A stretch of 38,013 nt of DNA from an uncultured Comamonadaceae bacterium (lineage in GTDB: Bacteria; Pseudomonadota; Gammaproteobacteria; Burkholderiales; Burkholderiaceae), in NCBI GenBank assembly GCA_946482595.1, contig CAMLSD010000047.1, positions 1 to 38,013 on the forward strand, in the 5' to 3' direction. A program made the position numbers and the translations under genes. Below are positions 9,942-17,906 of the stretch, piece by piece; the stretch's first letter is position 1; every line of letters starts with the position of its first letter. The notes under the pieces were generated by a model. The model ran no database searches, was not told the DNA's origin, and worked only from the letters and a program-made list of their open reading frames with translations.

Positions 9942-10676
9942 TCAGCGCTGCGTCGCCCGCCAGGTCGAGAACCCCCCATGCTGCTGCGTCATCTGGCTGA
10001 CCGCCAGCACGGCCTGTGTGCGTGAGTTCACCCCCAGGGCACGCAGCACGGCCGCGACGTGGTCCTTGACGGTTTCGACCGACAGGCCCAGTTCGCGGGC
10101 GATGAGCTTGTTGGGCTTGCCCTGAAGCAGCAGCGCGAGCACATCGGTCTGGCGTGGTGTGAGTCCCAGTGACGCCAGCGAGGGCTGGGTCTGGAAGTCG
10201 CTTTGCGAGGCCTGCGTGCCGACCACGTCGAGCGATTCGCTCCCGTGATGTGTGCCCTGCCCGCTGCCTGCGCTGCCGTCCGAGCCCATGGACATGGGCG
10301 GTACGTAGATGCCACCGGACATCACCATGCGCAGCGCGTCGAACAGGGTCTCGTTGCTCGCGCGCTTGGGCACGAAGCCCATCGCACCCATGTCGATCGA
10401 GCGGATCACGTCGCTGGCCCGGTCGGAGGCGGAGATCACCACCACCGGCAGGGCCGGGTAGGCCTGGCGGAACTCGGACAACAGGTCGAAGCCGCTGGTG
10501 TCGCCCAGTTGAAGGTCGAGCAGCACCAGGTCGTAGTTGGCGTCGGCTTTCAGTGCCTCGCGTGCTGCCCGGCCACTGCCCACCCCCACCACCTGCACAC
10601 CGTCACCCAGACCCTGGATGACCGTCTGCAGGGCAGACAGGATCAAGGGATGGTCGTCCACCAGGAGCACTCGCAT
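9942..10676 (-). CDS. LuxR/NarL-family response regulator
   Basis: 244 residues. The receiver domain (1-120) has acidic residues in 'LLVDDHP', phospho-acceptor Asp54 in 'LVLLDLQLGD', and a Lys in 'GFVPKRA'. A low-complexity Ser/Gly linker (about 140-170) leads to a C-terminal LuxR-type helix-turn-helix with 'LTPRQTDVLALLLQGKPNKLIARELGLS' split over its first helices and 'TVKDHVAAVLRALGV' as recognition region. The start is ATG at 10676, preceded by GGGGGAA; the upstream in-frame ATG at 10706 would add a tail not seen in the family. It is the first gene of the operon that carries the radical SAM protein, hybrid kinase and hydrolase, and is the likely output of the kinase. Confidence 0.93.
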   Translation of the reverse strand: MRVLLVDDHPLILSALQTVIQGLGDGVQVVGVGSGRAAREALKADANYDLVLLDLQLGDTSGFDLLSEFRQAYPALPVVVISASDRASDVIRSIDMGAMGFVPKRASNETLFDALRMVMSGGIYVPPMSMGSDGSAGSGQGTHHGSESLDVVGTQASQSDFQTQPSLASLGLTPRQTDVLALLLQGKPNKLIARELGLSVETVKDHVAAVLRALGVNSRTQAVLAVSQMTQQHGGFSTWRATQR

Positions 10677-10792
10677 GGTTTTCCCCCGACGCCAGCAGGC
10701 GCACATGTTGTTTCAGTTGGGCACGAATGCTAAAGGAGCACCGGCCCTCCCGGGCACCCTGGTTTCACTGTCCCCCCAAAAGAGGGACGGAT

Positions 10793-11248
10793 TCACGGAT
10801 AGCGTCGCGTGATGGATTCGGCCACGCACACGGGCTTGGACTGCCCCTCGCATTCGACCGTCACCTCGATCGTGATCTGCGCACCGCCCTGGTCGATGGG
10901 CTGGAAGTCAAGCAGCTTGAAGTGCGCGCGCAGGCGGCTGCCCACCGGCACGGGTGCCGGAAAGCGCACCTTGTTGAGGCCGTAGTTGACCCCCATGCGG
11001 GTCTGGCGCACCTCGAAGCCGGACTCGAAAAACGTCGGCAGCAGGCTCAGGGTCAGGAAACCATGCGCGATAGGCGCACCGAACGGGCCTTGGGCGGCGC
11101 GTTCAGGGTCGGTGTGGATCCACTGGTGATCGCCGGTGGCTTCGGCGAACAGGTTGACGCGCTCCTGTTCGATGCTCACCCAGTCGCTGGTGCCGAGCAT
11201 CTGTCCCACAAGCGGTTGCAGCTCGGAAAGTGTCTCGAATACCCTCAT
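10793..11248 (-). CDS. MaoC-family dehydratase / (R)-specific enoyl-CoA hydratase-like
   Basis: 151 residues, hot-dog fold. The hydratase-2 signature 'FAEATGDHQWIHTDPERA' is present with catalytic Asp40 and His45, followed by 'GPFGAPIAHGFLTLSLLP'. Family members hydrate trans-2-enoyl-CoA to (R)-3-hydroxyacyl-CoA and can feed PHA synthesis or fatty-acid oxidation; the substrate is not shown here. ATG at 11248 with GAGGGG just upstream. It is a separate unit, flanked by the repeat region upstream and by the promoter region of the response regulator operon downstream. Confidence 0.92.
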   Translation of the reverse strand: MRVFETLSELQPLVGQMLGTSDWVSIEQERVNLFAEATGDHQWIHTDPERAAQGPFGAPIAHGFLTLSLLPTFFESGFEVRQTRMGVNYGLNKVRFPAPVPVGSRLRAHFKLLDFQPIDQGGAQITIEVTVECEGQSKPVCVAESITRRYP

Positions 11249-11295
11249 GTCCCCTCTCGGTCTGATGTGTCGGGCCAGGCCCGGTGTGGTTGGGT

Positions 11296-11566
11296 GTACG
11301 GGTGCAGCCCCCTCTCCCCAGCCCTCTCCCCCGTGTCCGGGGGCGAGGTGGCATGCAGAGGCGTGAGGCGCGTTGGCTCCCCTCGCCCGCTTGCGGGAGA
11401 GGGGTTGGGGGAGAGGGCCAGCAAGGCCCTGTGTGCTTTGTTGTACGGGCGCTGCCCCCTCTCCCCAGCCCTCTCCCCCGTGTCCGGGGGCGAGGGAGCA
11501 TGCAGTGGCGTGAGGCGCGTTGGCTCCCCTCGCCCGCGTGCGGGAGAGGGGTTGGGGGAGAGGGCC
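11296..11566. repeat. two tandem ~124-bp palindromic repeats, 147-bp period
   Basis: Copies at 11296-11419 and 11443-11566 are nearly identical. Each begins with GTACGGG. Each is an imperfect inverted repeat: a left arm of CCCTCTCCCC and AGCCCTCTCCC (11310-11330 in copy 1), a right arm of GGGAGAGGGG and a second GGGAGAGGG block (11395-11417), and small internal hairpins. This occupies nearly all of the 355-bp gap between the MaoC gene and the ParA gene. CCCTCTCCC-type palindromes are common intergenic elements in proteobacteria; a related pair lies at 22957-23092. No coding sequence is evident. Confidence 0.85.
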
Positions 11567-11603
11567 GGCCGCATGATGATCGGCCTGGCCGTGCCCACCG
11601 CCG

Positions 11604-12221
11604 TCACTGCTCGACCCACCTCAGGATCGGCTGCCATTGTTCGAGGTCGCGCTCGACCCGGCCGGGGCTGACGTCCCAGAGCGTGAGGCCGCGCGCGGCG
11701 AGGTGCACATAGTGCTGCGTGTCGCGCAGGTAGCCGATCACCGGCACTTCCAGCGAGGCCACGAAGGCCTTGAGCTGGTCGGCGGCAATGGTGCCTTCCT
11801 TCACGCGCATGCCCACCACGCCCACGCGCACCCGGTCCGACTTGCGGTGCTGCAGGATCTGGGTGATGAAGTCGCGCGTGGCATAGATGTCGAAGATGCT
11901 GGGCTGCAGCGGCACGATGATCTCGTCGGCCAGCTTGAGCACCTCGTCGAGGCGCCGGCCATGCAGCCCGGCCGGGGTGTCAAGCACCACATGCGTGGTG
12001 CCCTTGGGCGGCTTGACGATGTGGTCGTGGGCGACGTCCCAGCTGGCGATCGTTCGGGCTGCGGCAGGACGCAGCTGCAGCCAGGTGCGGGCCGACTGCT
12101 GGCGGTCGACGTCGCCCAGCATCACCTTGTGGCCCTGGGCCGCGAGATAGCCGGCCAGGTTGGTCGACAGCGTCGACTTGCCCACGCCCCCCTTCGGATT
12201 GGCCACCACGATCACCGGCAT
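11604..12221 (-). CDS. orphan ParA/MinD-family ATPase
   Basis: 205 residues. Deviant Walker A motif KGGVGKST at residues 10-17, 'GDVDRQQSA' as switch I region, and 'VVLDTPAG' as Walker B. This is a small ParA without a DNA-binding N-terminal extension, of the kind that positions plasmids, chromosomal loci or protein clusters. No parB, parS or cargo gene is adjacent. The start ATG at 12221 has AGGAGG at close range. The gene upstream (radical SAM) runs the same way 69 bp away, so co-transcription is possible. Function beyond ATP-dependent positioning is not readable. Confidence 0.9.
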   Translation of the reverse strand: MPVIVVANPKGGVGKSTLSTNLAGYLAAQGHKVMLGDVDRQQSARTWLQLRPAAARTIASWDVAHDHIVKPPKGTTHVVLDTPAGLHGRRLDEVLKLADEIIVPLQPSIFDIYATRDFITQILQHRKSDRVRVGVVGMRVKEGTIAADQLKAFVASLEVPVIGYLRDTQHYVHLAARGLTLWDVSPGRVERDLEQWQPILRWVEQ

Positions 12222-12290
12222 CGCGCACCCTCCTCGGTTACAAAGTTCGGGCTATGTTAGCGGCATGCTGCCGCGTGTTGGGCCCGCCTG

Positions 12291-14228
12291 TCACTGCAGT
12301 TCAAGGGCCGCGGCGATGCGGCGGCGCTTCACGGTCGGCCGCGGCACCCGGCACGGCAGGTGATCAAACCAGCGGCGCACGTCGTCCTCGATGCACAGGC
12401 CGTGCATGTAGTTGTAGAGCGCCTTGCGCAGCCCCTGGCCGAGCAGGTCATGGTCGACCCCCTCGGGCATCGGTGTCGGGTCGATGAACCCGACATCGTT
12501 TTTCGCGAAGCTGACCGGCGGCAGCGGCATGAGCTCGATGCCGTACTCGGCGGGGTTCTGGCCCACCGGCGAGTGCACGGTGCAGGCAAAGCGGTGAAAA
12601 AAGCCGCTCTGGATGCAGCCGTTCTCGAACAACTGCCGCACATACTCGAGCGCGTCCACCGTGTCCTGCAGGGTCTGGGTCGGAAAACCGTACATCAGGT
12701 AGGCATGCACCAGGATGCCCGCCTCGGTGAAGCCCCGGGTCACGCGGGCGACCTGCTCGACCGACACGCCCTTTTTCATCAGCGTCAGCAGGCGGTCGCT
12801 GGCCACCTCCAGCCCGCCGCTCATCGCGATGCAGCCGCTCTGGGCCAGCAGTTCGGCCAGCGCAGGCGTGAAGGTCTTCTCGAAGCGGATGTTGCCCCAC
12901 CAGGAGATCTGCAGCTGGCGCCGCAGCAGCTCTTCGGCCAGCGCCTTCAGGGCCTTGGGGGGGGCAGCCTCATCGACGAAGTGAAAGCCGGTCTGGCCGG
13001 TTTCATCAACGATGCGCTCGATGCGATCAGCCAGGGTCTGCGCGGTGGCGGTTTCATAGCGGCCGATGTAATCGAGCCCCACATCGCAGAAGCTGCATTT
13101 CTTCCAGTAGCAGCCGTGGGCTACCGTGAGCTTGTTCCAGCGGCCGTCGCTCCACAGGCGGTGCATGGGGTTGAGCATGTCCAGCAGGCCGAGGTAGCGG
13201 TGGATGGGCAGGTTGTCCCAGGTCGGCGTGCCGACCGACTCGAAGGGGATGTCCGGCTCGGGCCAGTTGACGTACTGCACGCGCCCCTCGGGCGAACGGA
13301 CGAAGGTGCGCACCAGACGCTGCGGCCCGCGCTGGCCGCCCAGGTGTTCGATCAGCGCCAGCAGCGGGCGTTCGCCGGCGTCGAGCGTGACGTAGTCGAC
13401 AAAGTCGAACAGCCGCGGCTCGGACAGCTCTCGCAGCTCGGTGTTCACGAAGCCCCCGCCGAGCGCCACCTTCACCTCGGGGTGGGTGGCCTTGATGGTC
13501 TGGCCGATGCGCAGGGCCGCATAGACGGCGCCAGGAAAAGGCACCGACAGCAGCACCAGGCTGGGGCGGTGCGCGGCCAGGGCCTCGAGCGTCAGGGCCT
13601 GCAGCAGGTTGTCGATCAGCGTGGGCGGGGCCGCCAGCGCCTGGGCCAGCGGCTCGAAGCTGGCCTGGGCACGGGCCAGCGACTCGGCATACCGCACGAA
13701 CTCGAAGCGTTCGTCCACCGCATCGCGCACGACGTCGGCCAGATCATTCAGGTACAGCGTGGCCAGGTGGCGCGCCTTGTCATGCGTGCCCAGCGCACCG
13801 AAGGCCCAGGCCAGCGGGTCGCCGCCGTCGTCGCCCAGGCCGGAGCCGCTGTAGGCGTCGAGCGGCGCAAAGCGCGGCCCCTCGGGCAGCAGCCCGCGGA
13901 TCGCGATGCGGTAGCCCAGCGTGGCGTCGCCACCCTGCAGGAAGCGGATCACGGGCGCGATGGTGCTGCGGTAGCTGTCGAACTGCGCCAGGAAGGCGGC
14001 CACGCTGGCGCTGCGCTCGGCCTCGGGCCGGGCCAGTGCACGCTCGCGCAGGGCCTCCAGCCCCTCGGGGGTGAACAGCCTGAGCACCAGCGCCAGGGCC
14101 AGGTCGACCTGGGTGGCGTCGACGCCGCGCTCACGCAGGAAGCCGGTGAGGTAGGCGGTGGACGGATAGGGCGTGTTGAGCTGCGTCATCGGAGGGATGA
14201 CGCTCAGGACGCGAACTTCGGTGGACAT
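12291..14228 (-). CDS. B12-binding-like radical SAM protein with CX4CX2C cluster motif
   Basis: 645 residues. The N terminus 'VLSVIPPMTQLNTPYPSTAYLTGFL' and the later 'LVLLSVPFPG' and 'KVALGGGFVN' fit a B12-binding-like domain interrupted by a large helical insert (about 60-215); no DxHxxG is seen. The radical SAM core carries C373YWKKC378SFC381, that is CX4CX2C rather than the usual CX3CX2C. It is followed by 'GFHFVDEAAP', 'SGGLEVASDRLL' and 'HAYLMYGFPTQT', all normal for the fold. The substrate is unknown. ATG at 14228. The ParA gene follows 69 bp downstream on the same strand; no other obvious partner. Confidence 0.85.
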   Translation of the reverse strand: MSTEVRVLSVIPPMTQLNTPYPSTAYLTGFLRERGVDATQVDLALALVLRLFTPEGLEALRERALARPEAERSASVAAFLAQFDSYRSTIAPVIRFLQGGDATLGYRIAIRGLLPEGPRFAPLDAYSGSGLGDDGGDPLAWAFGALGTHDKARHLATLYLNDLADVVRDAVDERFEFVRYAESLARAQASFEPLAQALAAPPTLIDNLLQALTLEALAAHRPSLVLLSVPFPGAVYAALRIGQTIKATHPEVKVALGGGFVNTELRELSEPRLFDFVDYVTLDAGERPLLALIEHLGGQRGPQRLVRTFVRSPEGRVQYVNWPEPDIPFESVGTPTWDNLPIHRYLGLLDMLNPMHRLWSDGRWNKLTVAHGCYWKKCSFCDVGLDYIGRYETATAQTLADRIERIVDETGQTGFHFVDEAAPPKALKALAEELLRRQLQISWWGNIRFEKTFTPALAELLAQSGCIAMSGGLEVASDRLLTLMKKGVSVEQVARVTRGFTEAGILVHAYLMYGFPTQTLQDTVDALEYVRQLFENGCIQSGFFHRFACTVHSPVGQNPAEYGIELMPLPPVSFAKNDVGFIDPTPMPEGVDHDLLGQGLRKALYNYMHGLCIEDDVRRWFDHLPCRVPRPTVKRRRIAAALELQ

Positions 14229-14264
14229 GCCCGAGCTTAGCCCAGGCCTGCCGTACCGGGCAGG

Positions 14265-14747
14265 TCAGCGCGGTTCGACCGCACCCTTCATCCGGCCTTC
14301 GGCGGCGCCGGTGAGATCCACACGCACCGCACCGGGCGCTTCGGCCCGCACCGGCCCCGGGCAAGGCATGCGAACGGCGTCGGCATTGCGGCACGCATAG
14401 GTGCGTACGACCAGCTGCAGATCGGCACACGCGCCGGGGAAGCCGGCCATCGACATGTCCTTGCGCAGACCGGACTTGAAGCGATCGACCATCGTGCCGT
14501 ACTCGCCCACCGGCTGCAGCACCTGACCAGCCCGGTTGCGCCATTCGAGCTGGATCAACAGGGCGCCGATGTCCTGGCCGGTTTCATTGGCGATGGACCA
14601 CTGCGGCATGCAGAACGCCGGGTTCTTGCCGCCCGGTTGGGCGCGGATCACGATGCCGCCGCCTTGGCCCGCGGCCCAGGCCGGTGCGCTGATGCCAGTC
14701 AGTGCAAGCGCCGCCGTCGCGGCGACAAGACAGTAACGAATGGCCAT
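14265..14747 (-). CDS. small exported protein of unknown function
   Basis: 160 residues with a clear Sec signal peptide (positively charged start, hydrophobic core 'CLVAATAALALTGISA', cleavage near 'AWA-AG'). The mature part has four Cys (in 'FCMPQW', 'GACADL', 'YACRNA' and 'MPCPG') that could form disulfides. I do not recognise a family. The ATG at 14747 has GGAGGT upstream. It lies 48 bp after the stop of the exported vWA protein on the same strand, so the two are probably co-transcribed and may work together in the periplasm; that is inference. Confidence 0.75.
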   Translation of the reverse strand: MAIRYCLVAATAALALTGISAPAWAAGQGGGIVIRAQPGGKNPAFCMPQWSIANETGQDIGALLIQLEWRNRAGQVLQPVGEYGTMVDRFKSGLRKDMSMAGFPGACADLQLVVRTYACRNADAVRMPCPGPVRAEAPGAVRVDLTGAAEGRMKGAVEPR

Positions 14748-14795
14748 GAATACCTCCGTGGCAGGTTGTCGAAAATGTGCGTCGTGGCGGCGCCG

Positions 14796-15827
14796 TCAGC
14801 GCTGCAGCATCACCTTGCTGCCGGGCTTCACGCCCGAGACCCAGCCCTCGCCGGCGCCCATCTGCTCGGCGGTCAGCGCCCCGCCCAGGCCCTTGAGGTC
14901 ACAGCGCGGGTGGTCGATGAAGTGGCTGCCCGCCGGGTTGTAGACCCAGGCGCCACAGGCCGGGTGCGCGGTGCACAGGGCCTGGCAGTCGCGCGCGGTC
15001 TGGGATTTCGTGAATTCCCTCACACCCAGCTCGTGCTCGCGGGGATGCCGTGCCCCTTCGATCTGGGTGCCTGCCTCCCACCACAGTTGCGTGTCGGGCA
15101 GCCACTCCTGGCCGGTGGTGGTCTTGACGGCCGGCGCAGGCGGTGGCGCCTTGGCCACCGAACGCAGGGCATCGCTGAGCGAGCCGGCGTCGCGCGCGTC
15201 CAGGTAGCGCCCGCCGGTGCTGCGGGCCAGGCATTGGAGCTGCTGCTCGGCCTTGCTGCCTCGGGCGATGTCGAAACCGATCACGTGGGCCGTGAAGTCG
15301 ACGCCTTGCTGCTCCAGCTCCTTGCCCAGGGCACAGGGGTCGGCCTGGCAGGTTTCCTCGCCGTCGGACACCAGGATGACCGTGGCCTTCTGCTCGCTGG
15401 AACGCAGCCGCTGCGCGGCCTGGCGCACCGAGGCGGTGATGGGTGTCATGCCCTTGGGCTGGAGGGCGTTCACAGCCCCCTGGAAACCCGCACGATCGAG
15501 CGCGCCCGGCTCACGCAGCAGCTCGATGTCGTTGCAGTCGCCCTTGCTGCGATGCCCGTAGGCCATCAGTCCGAGCGCCTGCCCGGCCGGCCAGCTGGCC
15601 AGCATGCCGGCCACGGCCTCGCGGGCGATCTCGATCTTGGTGCGCCCGCCGATCTGGCCCCACATCGAGCCCGAGGCGTCGAGCACGAGCAGGCTCTGGC
15701 CTGCAGCCGCCGGGCGGGTCTGGGGTTGCGACTGTGCCAAGGCAGACCCTGCGCTCAGGGCCAGGCAGCAGGCCACAGGCAGGGCCACCCGGGTGGCTGG
15801 GCGGCAAAGCAGGTCGATGACATCCAC
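14796..15827 (-). CDS. exported vWA-domain protein with C-terminal PAN/Apple-like domain
   Basis: 343 residues from the GTG at 15827, chosen because GGGAG sits 7 nt upstream and because it puts a signal peptide at the start (cleavage near 'SALAQ'). The vWA domain runs from about 43 to 225 with an intact metal-ion-dependent adhesion site D50-x-S52-x-S54, a Thr in 'GMTPIT' and 'VSDGEETC'. The last ~75 residues, with cysteines in 'ARDCQALC', 'PACGAWVY' and 'PRCDL', resemble a PAN/Apple module. Such proteins bind protein or carbohydrate ligands outside the cytoplasm. The ligand is unknown. It is followed by the small exported protein. The frame is open further upstream, but that segment lacks a ribosome binding site. 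Confidence 0.85.
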   Translation of the reverse strand: MDVIDLLCRPATRVALPVACCLALSAGSALAQSQPQTRPAAAGQSLLVLDASGSMWGQIGGRTKIEIAREAVAGMLASWPAGQALGLMAYGHRSKGDCNDIELLREPGALDRAGFQGAVNALQPKGMTPITASVRQAAQRLRSSEQKATVILVSDGEETCQADPCALGKELEQQGVDFTAHVIGFDIARGSKAEQQLQCLARSTGGRYLDARDAGSLSDALRSVAKAPPPAPAVKTTTGQEWLPDTQLWWEAGTQIEGARHPREHELGVREFTKSQTARDCQALCTAHPACGAWVYNPAGSHFIDHPRCDLKGLGGALTAEQMGAGEGWVSGVKPGSKVMLQR

Positions 15828-15870
15828 AGGCAGGCTCCCGATGCATGGAAGGAGCGCCGAGTATCGGAGA

Positions 15871-15890
15871 GGTGTGCGGCCGCGCACACC
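15871..15890. terminator. 8-bp stem hairpin between LysR gene and vWA gene
   Basis: GGTGTGCG and CGCACACC flank a 4-nt GCCG loop. It lies 52 bp after the LysR stop and 44 bp before the vWA start codon, both on the minus strand. No T-tract follows, so a terminator role is only likely, not certain; an operator for the vWA operon is the alternative. Confidence 0.4.
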
Positions 15891-15941
15891 CTGCGACTTA
15901 GGGAGTGCATTGCCGCTTGACCCGGTGTGGGGCGGCCCGAG

Positions 15942-16844
15942 TCAGGCGGTGGCGGCGCGCGCCACCAGATGATCGAGCAGCAGCCGCGCGCTGGCCGACA
16001 GCGTGTCATGCGAGCGCAGGCAGATCACGAAACGGCGGTGGGCCCATGCATCGACCAGCGGCACCATCGTCAGGCCCAGCGCCGTCGCATAGGGTTCGGC
16101 CGACTCGCGCGGCAGGATCGCCAGGCCCAGCCGCGCAGCCACGATGCGGCAGGCCGCATCGAAGGTCGAGACCTGCACCCGCGGCACCCAGGCCCCACCG
16201 GCCAGCGCAGCGTAGCGGCGCAAGGTGGTTTCCATGATGCTGCCCGGCAGCACGCCCACGGTGTCGTGCGTCAGGCATTCATCGAAACGCAGCCGCCGGC
16301 GGCCCGCCAGCGGATGGCCCGGGTGCAGGATGACGTGCACATGGTCGCTGCGGTAGGGCACCGTCTGCAGGCCACTCAGGTCGCCGGCATCCCACAGCAC
16401 GCCGAAGTCGGCGGCGCCTTCACGCACGCTGCGCACGATCTCGGTGCTGACACGCTCTTCGAGGCTCACCCGCATCACCGGATAGGCCACGAGGAAGCTG
16501 CCGATGTCGTCCGGCAGGAACTCGGTCAGGACCGACAGGCTGGCCAGTACCCGCACGCTGCCGTGTGCACCCCCGCTGAAGGCACCGAGTTCGGCATGCA
16601 TGCGCTCCATGATGCCCAGCACCTCGCGCGACTGCCGCAGCAGGACCTCGCCCGCTGCCGTGGGTTCGATGCCGCGCCGACCGCGCTTGAGCAGCGCCAC
16701 GCCGACCTGGCCTTCGATGGCCGCGATGCGTTTGCTGATGGCCGACGCCACGATGGCTTCACGCTCGGCGGCGCGGGCGATGTTGCGCTCTTCGCAGACG
16801 GCCACGAAAAGCTTGAGTGTCACGGGATCGAACAGGCGCGGCAT
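15942..16844 (-). CDS. LysR-family transcriptional regulator
   Basis: 300 residues from the ATG at 16844, which has GGAGG 5 nt upstream. A LysR winged helix-turn-helix is in residues 1-65 ('NIARAAEREAIVASAISKRIAAIE'), followed by a periplasmic-binding-like effector domain ('GSVRVLASLSVLTEFLPDD', 'ACRIVAARLGLAILP'). It is divergent from the lyase / CoA-transferase / Bug-receptor genes with 92 bp between starts, the usual layout for a LysR activator of the neighbouring catabolic operon. The inducer is probably the pathway acid or its CoA ester (inference). Confidence 0.95.
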   Translation of the reverse strand: MPRLFDPVTLKLFVAVCEERNIARAAEREAIVASAISKRIAAIEGQVGVALLKRGRRGIEPTAAGEVLLRQSREVLGIMERMHAELGAFSGGAHGSVRVLASLSVLTEFLPDDIGSFLVAYPVMRVSLEERVSTEIVRSVREGAADFGVLWDAGDLSGLQTVPYRSDHVHVILHPGHPLAGRRRLRFDECLTHDTVGVLPGSIMETTLRRYAALAGGAWVPRVQVSTFDAACRIVAARLGLAILPRESAEPYATALGLTMVPLVDAWAHRRFVICLRSHDTLSASARLLLDHLVARAATA

Positions 16845-16866
16845 GCTGGCCTCCTGGCGCGATTGT

Positions 16867-16928
16867 GACATTCCATTCCGGAACGAATCGGCTTCCCAAA
16901 TACCGCTTTTCGCCTGCGCTGGAATGTC
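16867..16928. promoter_or_regulatory. candidate LysR operator region in divergent promoter
   Basis: The 92-bp gap between the LysR start and the lyase start holds an 8-bp perfect inverted repeat (GACATTCC at 16867-16874, GGAATGTC at 16921-16928). An ATTC-N11-GAAT dyad at 16870-16888 matches the general LysR half-site layout, and a TTCCGGAA palindrome lies at 16876-16883. These are the only strong symmetries in the gap. No clear -10/-35 pair was identified. Confidence 0.5.
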
Positions 16929-16936
16929 TAGAGTTC

Positions 16937-17902
16937 ATGGCACCGAGACCTGCAACGGATACCCCTGTGAACTCAACCCCTTCCCGAGTTGTCGTGCGTG
17001 AGGTCGGCCTGCGCGACGGGCTGCAGAGCATTGCCACCGTCCTGCCCACGGCGCACAAGCTCGAATGGGTGCGTCGTGCCCATGCGGCCGGCCAGACGGA
17101 GATCGAGGTCGGATCCTTCGTCCCGGCACGCCTGCTGCCACAACTGGCCGACACGGCAGAGGTGCTGGCCTTTGCGCGCGGCCTGCCGGGGCTCACCGCG
17201 TCGGTGCTCGTGCCCAATCTCAAAGGGGCGGAACGTGCCATCGCAGCGCAGGCTGACCTGATGGTGCTGCCCTTGTCGGCAAGCCACGCCCACAGCCTGG
17301 CCAACCTGCGCAAGACACCTGACGAGGTGGTGGCCGAGCTGGCGCGCATCCGTGCGGCCCGCGACGCGGCCGGATCGCGCACGCTGATCGAAGGCGGTGT
17401 GGGCACGGCCTTCGGCTGCACGCTGCAAGGTGAGGTGGCACCCGACGACGTGCTGCGCCTGATGCAGGCCCTGCTCGATGCCGGCGCCGACCGCGTCAGC
17501 CTGGCCGACACCGTGGGGCATGCCGACCCGGCCAGCGTCTCGCGCCTGTTCGAACGGGCGCTGCGCATTGCCGGTGATCGGCTGCATTGCGGCCACTTTC
17601 ACGACACCCGGGGCCTGGCCCTGGCCAACAGCTTTGCCGCCTGGCAACTGGGCATTCGCCGCTTCGATGCCTCACTCGCCGGCATCGGCGGCTGCCCGCA
17701 CGCGCCGGGCGCCAGCGGCAACGCGGCCAGCGAGGACATGGCGTTCATGTTCGAGCGCATGGGCCAGCACACCGGCATCGACCTGCACGCGCTGCTCGCA
17801 CTGCGCGCACAGGTGGCCGAGTGGCTGCATGGCGAGGCGCTGCACGGCACGCTCTGGCGCGCCGGCCTGCCGCGTGTCACCCCCCCAACCCAACCGGCCT
17901 GA
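16937..17902 (+). CDS. HMG-CoA-lyase-family enzyme (3-hydroxy-3-methylglutaryl-CoA or citramalyl-CoA lyase-like)
   Basis: 321 residues, TIM-barrel DRE-metallolyase family. The catalytic start motif 'REVGLRDGLQ' contains Arg26-Asp27. The metal-binding His region is 'CGHFHDTRG'. The lyase signature loop 'GGCPHAPGASGNAASED' contains catalytic Cys253. Family members cleave 3-hydroxy-3-methylglutaryl-CoA to acetyl-CoA and acetoacetate; some cleave citramalyl-CoA or related esters, so the exact substrate is open. The next gene is a CoA-transferase starting 4 bp after the stop, which would supply the CoA ester. ATG at 16937 is chosen because upstream codons in the frame run into the divergent LysR gene; the ribosome binding site is weak. 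Confidence 0.88.
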   Translation: MAPRPATDTPVNSTPSRVVVREVGLRDGLQSIATVLPTAHKLEWVRRAHAAGQTEIEVGSFVPARLLPQLADTAEVLAFARGLPGLTASVLVPNLKGAERAIAAQADLMVLPLSASHAHSLANLRKTPDEVVAELARIRAARDAAGSRTLIEGGVGTAFGCTLQGEVAPDDVLRLMQALLDAGADRVSLADTVGHADPASVSRLFERALRIAGDRLHCGHFHDTRGLALANSFAAWQLGIRRFDASLAGIGGCPHAPGASGNAASEDMAFMFERMGQHTGIDLHALLALRAQVAEWLHGEALHGTLWRAGLPRVTPPTQPA

Positions 17903-17906
17903 CGTC

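Noticed and set aside
12360..14240. Long + strand open frame (626 codons) over the second radical SAM gene
   Set aside because: Same shadow effect; the minus-strand frame contains the cluster motif and conserved blocks.
16759..17647. Antisense frames over the lyase gene
   Set aside because: They overlap a gene with intact catalytic motifs and show no conserved pattern.
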